64,000 bases of DNA from Aurelia coerulea (lineage: Eukaryota; Cnidaria; Scyphozoa; Semaeostomeae; Ulmaridae), in assembly GCA_039566865.1 (NCBI GenBank), contig CM076955.1:14901501-14965500 (forward strand). Direction: 5' to 3'. Made by a program: the position numbers and the translations under genes. This document shows positions 36,201 to 48,200 of the stretch, one piece after another. Below the pieces are notes generated by a model. The model did no database searches and was not told where the DNA came from. It was given only the letters and a program-made list of their open reading frames with translations. The number at the start of each line of letters is the position of its first letter. Positions within the stretch are counted from its first letter, which is position 1.

Positions 36201-39200
36201 GATAAAGGAAATTAGCCATGTACACGTATTTTTTTATAAGAAACTGCCCATAAGAAACTCAACTCTCAGATCGCCAAAAAATTAAGAGACTTCAGTACTG
36301 GGAAAATGTAAGTTAAGAAACTATTTATTTTGATAAAGGAAGTCATCGACATGTTTTTACTTTACTTTTCACTTGTTTCCTGTATCATATTGCTCGTAAG
36401 ATACTTGAGTGATGTCTAAACATTGGCAAGGCTTGAGAAACCTTGTTTTGAAATGTTCACAAGGGCACAGGTAGCGAACATGAAGATTGTTATGGAACCT
36501 CTAAGAAACTCGTAAGAAGCTTTGAGTACTCAAAATCGAGTGTGCTAAATTGCGTGGGTTGCGTGGGTGCGTGGGTCAGAAAATTTGCGTGGGTCATGGG
36601 TCGTGAGTCGTGGGTCGTGGGTCGTGGGTCGTGGGTCGTGGGTAAATTTGCGTGGGTCGTGGGTAAATGTACGTGGGTCGTGGGTCTTTTTTGGAGATAA
36701 TTTTGCGTGAGTAGTCTTGCGTGGGTGAAAATTTTTGCGTGGGTATCCGGTTTTGCGTGGGTCCAGCTTTTCGTTGCGTGAGTTGGACATTTCGGGTGGG
36801 TAATCCATTTTGCGTGAGTCTAACTACAGCATTAGCTACAGAGTGTGCTAAATTGTGTGGGTGCGTGGGTCAAACAATTTGCGCGGGTCGTGGGTCGTGA
36901 GTCGGGGGTAGATTTTCGTGGGTCGTGGGTCCTTTTTGGAGATAATTTTGAATGAGTAATCTTGCGTGGGTGATTTTTTTTGCGTGGGTTACCGGTTTTG
37001 CGTGGATCCAACTTTTTGGTGCGTGAGTGGCATATTTCGAGTGGATAGAAATTGTGCTCACAATTAAATTCTTTCGCATTTTTCCTAACTTTGACCGATT
37101 TTGCCACTTTTCTTGACCACACAAAGAAAAATGCTGACTCAAGCAATAATGACGGCTAATTTTAGCTTTAAGTTTTATGTTCTCATAAAGTACATGCCTG
37201 GGGCTATTAGTACACCAAATCTGGTTGCTCTATCTATTTCCAGTCAAGAGCTGGGTAGAGGGCTCTTTGGCCCCCTCCCCCAACCAAAATAGGATGTGTC
37301 AGAGGGTTAAATTAAAATTTAAAATCTTACAATACGAGCTACTTAAGACACTACACTACGTACGAACTACTTTACTACACTTCAAGGGCAATACCACGGA
37401 GAGCAAGAGGCCATAACAACCCCGCAGTCATTAACATAAAGACGTGTAACCAAACTAAAATTTGATATACGGCTACGAACAAGTACATATAAACGATTTT
37501 CACTGATAGATAATAAAGTTGTTTCAATTTGTATGTTGGGCTGACTTGAGGGTTTGATTTGACGGGAAGAAATCTTAGCAGACTCAACTTCATATCCACC
37601 AGACGGGCTTGCCCTTTAATGGTTGCATTATCACTGTTTTGTTTGTTTTTTTGTTCGCTGAAATTTGTTTGTAACAGAATGAAACTTGCTTTTTCTTGTC
37701 CTTTGCCCTGTCATGTCGTTGGAATACCCTACTGCTTAATTCTGCAATGTTAAAAATTGTCAGTACCCCTGTGATAAAATTTTATTTTAAAATGCACAAA
37801 GCAACGAGCTTTGAATGAATAGGCTAGTCAATGCTGTAGTTAGACTCACGCAAAATGGATTACCCACGCGAAATGTGCCACTCACGCAACGAAAAGCTGG
37901 ACCCACGCAAAACCGGATACCCACGCAAAAAATTTCACCCACGCAAGACTACTCACGCAAAATTATCTCCAAAAAAGACCCACGATCCACGCACATTTAC
38001 CCACGACCCACGACTCACCACCCACGACCCACGCAAATCTTCTGACCCATGCACCCACGCAACCCACGCAATTTAGCACACTCCTCAAAATCTGATAATT
38101 TTAAGAAACTTTCAGTACTGGCCCAAATTCTTAGTTCCTTATTAAAAAAATACGTGTATGTTCGTTTTTCTCATTTTAGTTATCTTTTTGTTCATAGCTC
38201 CACCACAGAAAAGGTCAGATGTTATGAGTGACAATGCCATATATGATGCTCGCATGCAATCAGAACTACGAGGGGCATTTGCAGGTAAATAGAATGTTCA
38301 AGTGCGTTTGGTAATCCGGGGGTAAGATATCTTACGATGAACTTTGCATTTATCCATGAAACTGGTCGATTTGATTAAGATCATTCCGAACTTCGTTATA
38401 TGCCACCACGCAATCTCCTTTTAGTAATAATTTATGCGTATTTTGTATGTAGTTCTAGTTAATTTCATGTTAAGTCCGGGGCTGGTGTGATTGATGATAA
38501 AATACAAGATAATACCGCTATGAATGATGTATGATACTTTTTTCCACTATTTTTCGCCTTCTCCTCGTGAAATTACGTATTCAAATAAGCAATTTGAGCG
38601 AAATGACGTCAAACACGATAAAGAGGCTTGCAACGATAAAGAGGCGAGAAACAAGCACATAGCATCGTTTCTCTTTACGTGATATGACGTCATTTCGCCT
38701 CAAATTGCTTATTTGAATACGTAGTTTCACAAGGAGAAAGCAAAAATAGTGGAAAAAAGTATCATACATCATTCATAGCAGCATTATCTTGTATTTTATC
38801 ATCAATCACACCAACCCCGGACTTGTCCTTTAACTGTTCTTTATTGGTCATGTCATGTATTGCTCTAGTTGTGTCTTTTAAGTAGTTTTTATATAGCGGC
38901 CTCGGGGTAGACACTGAGACCCTGCCTTTTGCCCCCCCCCCACCCCGGTTTGCTGTTGTTTGCCATTTTCTTTCATATCGATCATTTTTAATTTTCTAGC
39001 TTTCTACATGCATATATTGAACCAATCTAAATATATACTAAATCAATTATAATATAGAAAACCCGGGATATGATCCTAGTAGCTTTGTGAGTGTAGTTTG
39101 TAATATGTATTGTAGAATTTCGTTGGAGTATAGAAAAACGGGTAAGATTGTACAAAAGGGATAAAGGAAATTAGCAGTGTTTGTTCGTTTTTTCATTTTA

Positions 39201-42200
39201 GTTGCCCTTTTTTAACAGTTCCGCCGCCGCAGAAGAAGTCAGTGTTGACGCTTGACGATGAAATGTATGATGCTTCCATGCAATCAGAACCAGAAGGGGA
39301 GTTTGATGGTTTTGCAGGTAAGTTGTTTTGCAGGTGTATTGAACATGAACATTTACAAAAACGGTAATAAATTATACAAATGAACATTTACAAAAACGAA
39401 CCACGTAACGCCTGGGGGGGGGGTACTTCACTAAAAATTCATACAGGGGTGTGTGCCGCCAGGATTTCTGTTATAACCCAATTCCAGAATCTTGGTGAGA
39501 TATTGATACCCTATCCCAGAATTTTGAAGAAGTAACAAAAACAATTCAATGTTAAAGGGGCATTTACTTTCAAGGCGAAAGTGAGATCATCCTCTCATAT
39601 ATGGTCACAAGCAGGACAAATCTGTTCTGAATCAATGAGGAGATTCGTCACCCATTACCAGAATTTTTGTATAACAGTTAACCTCAATCCCAGAAAATTG
39701 CAAGTGAAAGTATACCCACTCACAGAAATTACCCAGTAAAAGTATACCCCATTCCCAGAATTTTCAGGCCAAAAACTACCCAAAACTGGCGCACATCCCC
39801 GTCTGACCCGATAGTGAAGCTCCCCAAGACTTCACGTAAGACAATACTTACGAACAACTCTATTTACATTGCCAGGAAGATACCACAGGAAGCAGAAGAC
39901 CATATGACTTCCCCGTGGCCCTTATATAAAGAACATGCAACTAAATTACATCTAAATCACAATCTAAATACCGTATATGATTACAAAAGCTATGCATGAA
40001 CGATTCTTACTGAGAGCGAGTTTCACATTGGTTGTCGAGCCAACGTGGACGATAATGCTGAACAAAAGGTAATTAGAGTCTGCAAGTACGACTGTATATC
40101 AATCATGAGCAAGATGGTGCTAAAGGATTATCGGAAATTAGTTGTATTTGTAATTTTTGTTTACTTTGGTTATCTTTTTTATCATAGCTTCACCACCGTT
40201 AAGAAAGTCAGATGTTATGCTAGACGATGCTGTATATGATGCTCCCATGCAAACAGGTAATCAGACTCTTCAAGTAAGATTGGCCATCGGGAGTAAGGAG
40301 GGGTACTTCGGGGGGGTCCCAATACCGCAATACCGCACGAAAAAGACACATAATACCGCAATACCGCACCAAAAAATAGCAAAATACCGCAAACGCTAGA
40401 AAACTAAAAAACAAAGCTACTAATACAGTACACCAGTCTGTTGCAGTTTGATTGCGACCTAAACCCACCTTCCTCCGTCAAAATTGGTAGTCTGATCTTT
40501 TAGATCGTTGTTAGATGTTTTACAGACAAAATAGTGATGTGTGAACGATGGGGGAAAATTTCATCGATGTGCTTTTAGTAAAACTGCATTGACGGCAGAA
40601 AAATTATGAATATATTGAACAGATCTTGTATCATACTCGTATCATTGATCTAAACTGTTTACCCTTCAGTGGTACTTTTAATATCCGGGTCAAAGGTGCA
40701 AATGTATTCGAAGCAATATGGTTCGAAAGGAAACTTTTCAAAACAAAAAGTAATAATAATGATAATAATAATAACTAATATTTTGACAGGTTGACTTGTT
40801 CAGCATAAAACTATCTGTTATCAATCCAGTACCTGTAATCCTACCTATTGACAATCGTTGTAGTTGAAATTAAGGTAAATAGTAGAATAAAATGAAAATA
40901 GTTTAATGTACAATTAAAGGATAAGAAGTGATTAGAGTCAAATACGTTTTTCTTGGACATGTACGAAGACTTCGATGGTTTTAGTTTTTTTTTATATAGC
41001 AAGATTAGCAAGATAGATATTTCGTCGGTTGAAAATGCGGGCTCCCTGGTAGGCAAACGATTTTTTCCAGTTTCAGTGCGCATTTTCGGTAAAACAACAC
41101 AAGAGTGTTAATTTCATGCTGAGATCTTTTGAAGTAACCATTCAGCAGGTCTTTGTTGTCCCATGACGTTATCTTTGCTCTTGGGTTGAAAATTCTGGCT
41201 GCTCTATTTTGTATATACTGTAGCTTGTTTACTGTTCCTTGTTGGGGTAGGGAAAGCTGTAGTGGGTAGCAGTACAACAGTAGTGGCCGTATCGTATCAT
41301 TGTTATGTATATCGATTCTGCTACATAACGGCTGACTTTTTCGCGAATACGAGATAAAAGCTTTACTCTGGCGGATGTTTTTTGTACACATTTTCAAAAT
41401 GTTGATGAAGATTCAGATGGTTATCCAAATCTGCACCAATGTACTTGCATATGATTTGGTCTCATGAATAGTTTGATTGTAGATTTTGATGTCCACCTTT
41501 GGCTGTTTGGACAACTTTTGATGTGATCCATATAGGAAAATTCAGTTTTACTTTTTTCAAGTTAATGAACAAGTTATTTTCATTACACCAACACCAGTTT
41601 GCAACTGTTTGCAGTGCACTGTTAAGTAAATGTTCTATTTCATTTGAGTTCTTTCGTGCCCAATATTAAACAGTATTGTCAGCATCAATGAGCGGAATAT
41701 GGAACGATGTCGTGGATTATCAGCCTAAAAAGAAGCGGCCCCAGGATTGATCCTTGTGGGACACCACATGTAACATTTTCTTCGCATGAGCTGGTGCTAT
41801 CAAAAATTACTTTTTGTTTTCTATTAAAGAGATAATCACCGATCCATTGTAATACCACATCATCCATACCATCACCTGGTAATTTTTCCAGCAAGGTTAC
41901 ATGACGTGCTGTGTCGAAGGCTTGACGGAGGTCAATATAGACAGCACCACTACATGGCCCTTTATCAATGTTCTGTGTAACCTTTCTGACCGTAAGGTAA
42001 CTGCGTGTTGCGTGGATCTCCCTTGTCTAAACCCAAACTGATGTGGGCAAAATAGGCCAGTCGATTCAAGGTACCGGGATGTTTGATTGTAAATGATCTT
42101 CTCAATAACTTTTGGTAGAGGAGGAATTACCGTGATAGTGTATAGTTATAAACAAGTAACTAAAGTAAAATATGAGCACTTTGATTCGAATTGAAATAAA

Positions 42201-45200
42201 CAATTCATATTCATTCTATTAGGCTATTGGCACTTGAAATTTACAAAACTTTGCACAACTTAAATCCAGCATTTATGAAAGATTATTTTCTCCCAAAATC
42301 AACCAGCTATAATCTTCGAAAAAATGACATTCTAGTTGTTCCTAAAGTCAAAAGTACAAACTATGGCATAAAATCGATTAGCTTTTTGGGTCCAAAGGTT
42401 TGGAATTCTCTTCCAAATGAAATAAAGTCATCCAAAAATGCATATCAATTCAAAATTCTCATATTGGTTTTTCAACAATCAATGCGCCTGCAACGCTTGC
42501 AGTCAATAAGTTCCATAATGCAATCTCTAAAATTGCTTCATGTTAGTGTATATTAGTGCTCACACTATCGTAAAACTAACATTAAATAAGGTATTATTAT
42601 TATTATTAAGCACGACGTTTCGAGCATAGCCCGTTATCAAGCCAACATTGTAAGATTGCCTGATTTGAAAACAGGGGTGATTTTCCCACATTTAAAGTTT
42701 TGATTCGTGCAAATATTTGATTCTTTTTCTTCAGATAAAAATGTTGCGTGCTCTCCTCCGCAGGTACCTTTCTCAAGGTTAAGCAGGTTAGATATGGGAC
42801 TTCCCTCTCCTTCGCAATTCGTCTCCAAGATGCGTCGTTCCTAAACAGGAAAATGGTATTACAGGAAATTTGGATGTTAATTTTCGTTACCGCATACCGC
42901 GCTGTGAAAGTTCGATACCGCAATACCGCAAGTTTTTTCCGTCATTACCGCAATACCGCACAAAATTTACCCCCTATACCGCAATACCGCAAACCCCGAA
43001 GTACCCCTCAGTAAGTTTAAACGGCTGTCGGAAATTAGTTGTACTTGTTTGTTTTTTAGATGTTATCATTGAAGATACACCCATTCAAGCAGGTAATTAA
43101 AGTCTTCAAGTTTAATGGCAATGAGGGAGGGTTTAGATGGCTTAAAGGGGTAAACTGAAATTAGCTGTGTTTGTTCGTTTTTCTGATCTTAGTTTAGTTA
43201 AATCTATCTCCACCATAGGAAATTTCAGATGCTATGCTTAATGCCATATATGATGCTCCCAGGCAAGCAGGTAATTAAACCCTTCAAATTTAAGATTGGC
43301 AATCAGGGGTAAGATGGTACTAATGGGCTAACTGAAATTAGCTGTGTTTGCTCGTTTTTCTCATCTTAGTTTAATCTTTTTCGTCATAGCTCCACTACAG
43401 GAAATTTCAGATGTTATGCTTGATGCCATTTATGATGCTCCCAGGCAAGCAGGTAATTAAAGTCTTCAAATCTAAAATTGGCAATCAGGGGAAGAAAACA
43501 CTAAAGGGTTAAGTGAAATTGGCTCTGTTTGCTCGTTTTTCTCATCTTAGTTTAATCGTTTTCGTCACAACTCCACCACAGGAAATTTCAGATGATATGC
43601 TTGATGCCATAAATGATGCTCCCATTCAAGCAGGTGAGTAAGGCCTTCAAATTTAAGATTGGCAATCAGGGGTAAGAAAGTACTAAAGTGTTAAGTGAAA
43701 TTAGCTGTGTTTGTTCGTTTTTCTCATCTTTGTTTAATCTTTTTCGTCACAGCTCCACAACAGGAAATTTCAGACGTTATGCTTGATACCATATATGATG
43801 CTCCCAGGCAAGCAGGTAATTAAAGTTTTCAAATTTAAAATTGGTAATCAGGGGTATGAGGGTAGTAAAGGGCTAACTGAAATTAGATGTGTTTGTAACA
43901 CAGTGAAGAAATGTTCGTTTGAATGTTTTTTTTCAAAGCTCCACCACAGGAAATTTCAGATGTTATACTTGATGTCATTTATGATGCTCCCATGCAAGCA
44001 GGTAATTAACGTCTTCAAATTTAAGATTGGCAATCTGGGGTATTACAACAAGGACAGATTTTGTAAGACAATGGTACGAGTTGGTCTTGATTGACACCTC
44101 ATTTCAAAGCGATTAGCGACTGCAGACAAAGGAAATTCCCTCAACCAGTAATTCAAAACAAACAAAGCCACTAAAGTTTCTCTGAAACCCTGGTTGCTAG
44201 CTCGCTCGTTGTGCACTCCAGAAGTTGTTTTTAAGAGCAAATATGAGCATTGATCAAAAGAAGAAGGATATATCTACACATCTGTCTCGGGCATTTAATT
44301 TGCTTGGTCCAAAAGCCAATTGGGAGGCGATTCAATTCTCTTATCTTTTTGGGTGTCATGAAAACACTTACTGCTCGGCTTCTAAACTAAAGAAATAAAA
44401 TGCCCGCGGTAGATGTGTAGATATATCCTTCTTCCTTCGATCTATGCTCATGTTTGCTCTTGAAAACAATTTCTGGAATGCAAACCGAGCGAGCCAGCTA
44501 CTTGGGTTTCAGAGAAACTTTTGCGGCTTTGTTTGTTTTGAATTTCTGGTTGAGGGAATTTCCTTTGTCTGCGATCGCTAATCGCTTTGAATTCAGGTGT
44601 CAACACAAGGATCTCATGCTATTGTCTTACAAAATCTGTCCTTGTTGGGTATTACTATAGATCAAGGACCAGGATTATTTACTTGTCTTTTCTCATTCAC
44701 AGTAAAATAATCGACCAGAATGGAACGTGAAATTCCCGTTCCCATACCAGCATTCTCCTAATTTCTGGGTCTAAAAGATGAATGATTTTACCAATAAGAA
44801 TTTTCAAATCCAAGTTAGTTCTTGACGGAAAGAGTACAATTTCAGTTTTGAATATCAGCTGTGCATACTTTTCATCCGACTACACGCCAAACGTGTTAAC
44901 TTTTTTGACTCGCCTGCTATACAAAAGAACCTACAAGTTATTCTGTTAAATGATAAAATGCTCTTTTATGGAATTGAGTCCATATAAATAGCTGAGCGTT
45001 GACGCTATCCTGAATTTTGCTGACAAAGCGCTGACAGCCGTTTGCTATCGCACAAAAATGCTAAAGTCATTAACAGAAGAGATCAAAGGCTTCTTAATCC
45101 TTGCATTATCCTCAAGAATTTCTTTGGTTTCATTTCAATAGCGATTAAATCACAACTTTTATTGTATGATTGAAAAGAAGTAGATAGTGGTCATGAGCAG

Positions 45201-48200
45201 ACTATTTATGCGGACTCATTGTGGAAAGAAACATTTTTGATAAACCTTGCATCTTAGATCTGCTCCCACCAGAACCCCGGAATGAAGAAGAGATAAGCTT
45301 GTTGGACGTCATACGGGCAAAACGTGCAAAAAAAGCAAACCGTGGAGATGTACTCTCAAGTTGTTCAGCAGTACCAAATGATTCTTCTTCAACTAAAGGT
45401 AGTGATATTTCATTTCATTTTAAAGGGGCTTCCCTGGTACTTATTTTTTATCCCGGTGACCTAAGCAAATTTTACGAGCTAGATCTTATCTAGCTCTTTG
45501 AAATCGAATGTTATCGATAACTTTGTTGTATCACTGTCGATCACTGTTTTGCTGAATGGCTTGGCTATCTTTTGACTTTGAGATGCTGCATGTTTAAACT
45601 ACAAAATGTGGTGCAAAAAGGACTAAAAAGTGTCCAAAATTAAATAAGCCCCCGGGAGCTTGATAGAGCTTTTACGGTAGTCTTTTATACTTTACACTAC
45701 CAACAGATAATGATAAGCAGGCGCACAAAAGAATAGAGGAACTGGGCTCTGCAACATGAGAGTTTACAAAAGTGGACTTTGTGGTTGGTGCCTTGTGCTC
45801 CGGGATTGGTATAGACGGCCCACCTCGCTTGTTGGTTTTCTTGAAAATTTCCACCGAGACAGATTATCCTCATTTTAGAATCCTGTTTATTGATGTTGAG
45901 CTCTTTGAAATGTGACACATGTAAAATCGTCTTTCCTGAAAAAATGAGCCTCGAAGGAGTTATTTTTCATTTTCTATATCGGGTAAGTCATGAAAAATAT
46001 GGGGTTTTTGTCAATCTTTATTGATTCAGTTTACTTTGCCAATTTGTTTCTCTCAAATTCAGTACTTAGAAGGTAGGGCTAACTAAGATATGAAAATCTT
46101 TTTGGTTGAAATCGGTCTTTCGTTTCATAAGCATGAGCGATTTAATCAGAATGATTTTTCATAAGATTCCTAAAATATGCCTTTGATTAGATTCATGTTC
46201 ATGCACTTGTGAACTTCCAAACCATGACAAATATACTGTTTCGCTGCCAACAAATTGAAACAAATCATGCATTATGTTAGAGCACAAAAGGAAAAACTAT
46301 TGTGATTAATTTTGTATCCTTTGAGGTTATTCATATTGTCATTGTTAAGCCTGGTTTCCATATGATCGTTTCGATCGTCTCAGTCACCTCAGTCGCCTTA
46401 AATTGTGTTCAGGCAATTCAAACGATTATATGGAAACATTTTGCGGACGATTGCTGACGATAGCTAACGATCCAGGCCACCCGGACGATCGCGATCGCTT
46501 GGATAGAAATGAGTTCTATCCGGACGATCGGTACGATCCGGAACGATCGTAAATTGTTTATGGAAACCAGTTCAGACGATTGGGACGATTGAGACGATTG
46601 AAATAAATCCCATGATACAATGTTTCATCTTGATCAGTCTCAAATTTTCCCGAGGGGTCCAAGGGCATCTGAAGAAAAATTTCCTGTCGTGAATACGAAG
46701 CTCTTGTACCAGAGTGTCGTACATCGTCATCGTGGTACATCCCCAGCTCTTCCCTCTGAAATTTCTTCCTCGCCAAGAATCTATGACTCCTTTGCTCTTT
46801 TCTTCGACTCCGTATTTTCAGAACTGCAATAACGATCAACAAACAAGCACTGAGTTTTCCCTGTTTTGATCCCTGTTTTGCCCTTCGATTTACCGCAGCC
46901 ATATTGTAGGAAGCTGATTTGGCGCCAAAAAGTTTTTTTGCTCATTCGTGCTTTTGTCAATGCACGCTTGCGAACGATCTGAACGATTATATGGAAGCAA
47001 GGACGCACAAGGATCGTCCGGATCGTCTCAATCGCTTCAAATTTTGGCGACGATTGCCGACGATCGAAACGATCAGAAAGTTCTTATGAAGACTATGCCT
47101 TTTGAACAAAAAAGCAAAATCACAAAATCGCAGACAAATACGAAAAGAAATGACCGATTTTTAACAAACTAAATTTCTATAGCAAATTGAATTTTTCTTC
47201 TGTAAATGAAACTACAACATACCCAATCTGAAATGTCTTTCCGTTCAAAAAAACCACACATGGCTTATCAAATGTCCCATTATTTCAGAGTCATCTGGTA
47301 ATTTTTAACGATTTTTGGCTCATTTTTTAAATTCTTTACTTCGAAAATAACAGAAAATATTTTGCTCACCACGTTTATTCTAGATCCCGTTGCAGAAAAA
47401 CGGAAGTATATGCCCGGTCGGTCAAGTCATAAATGGAGACAAAGCCAGATCCGCGAATAATTGCTCAGAAACTTAGGTAGCTCACTCGCTCATTGTGCAT
47501 TCCAGCAATGGTTTCTAAGAGCAGGCGTGGGAATCTGTAAAAAGAAGAAGGATATATCTAGACATCTGCCTCTGGAATTTTATTTGCTTGGTTCAGACGC
47601 TCAGCAGTGAGTTTTTTAATTGTACCCAAAAATGCCAAAAATACGAGAATTAAGAAATTAAAAAAGGCTCAATCGGTTTATTTGTGCAGTTCACATTCAG
47701 TATGTTGGGTCTTTTGAGTTGTTTGTTCCCAACTATCCAAGTCATTCTAGCAACTGCAACGGCCCAATGTGAAGTATATTTTAGGGGTCATAGGGTCGTT
47801 GATGATTTTATTTGTGTCTTTTGAGTTGTTCGCTCCCAATTATACCTGTGACTCCAGTTACTGCATCAGCCTGATGTAAACCAGTGATTAGTCGCCGGAT
47901 CGAACCAGACTCTATCCCATGGACGTCAACAAAAATCAATCTTAATCTAAATTGTTTGTAATCTATTTATTTACAGATGAACGACCAGTATTATCAAAAG
48001 TAGAGACAAAATCAGATAGTATGTATGATGCTCCAGGTAAGTCAGACTGAAAATGTAGCCAGGTTATTTTATAAGCCAATTTCATTACATTACAAACATT
48101 TTATTCAAATCTACACCAAAAGAAACTACTCTGCAATGAATATGACATACGAATGCACTAAAGATGACGCAACTGGAAACTCTTCACCACACGCCCTAAT

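Larger units (their letters stand above)
40299..43008. mobile_element. 2.7-kb element ending AGGGGTACTTCGGGG, with ATACCGCA arrays
   Basis: AGGGGTACTTCGGGG at the left is mirrored as CCCCGAAGTACCCCT at the right. The flanks GAGTAAGG and CAGTAAGT share six of eight bases. Both ends carry runs of CAATACCGCAATACCGC in the same orientation. Two LINE fragments occupy the interior. It separates exons c and d. Confidence 0.7.
43100..44046 (+). repeat. Tandem array of about 182-bp exon-plus-intron units
   Basis: Five units with exon cores starting at 43229, 43411, 43592, 43774 and 43960 (spacing 181-186 bp). Each unit has the exon, GTAATTAA, AAATTTAAGATTGGCAATCA, then GTTTGTTCGTTTTTCTCATC and the next acceptor. 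Pieces of the same unit surround the earlier exons a, b and c. Confidence 0.92.

Noticed and set aside
36545..38076. Open frames rich in T-H-D-P-R repeats on both strands
   Set aside because: They are translations of the CGTGGGT simple arrays in the foldback arms; every frame of the array is open for the same reason.
43205..44046. Regular 182-bp array considered as a CRISPR-like or satellite array
   Set aside because: The unit is far too long for CRISPR and contains an exon with splice sites in frame with PARP4.
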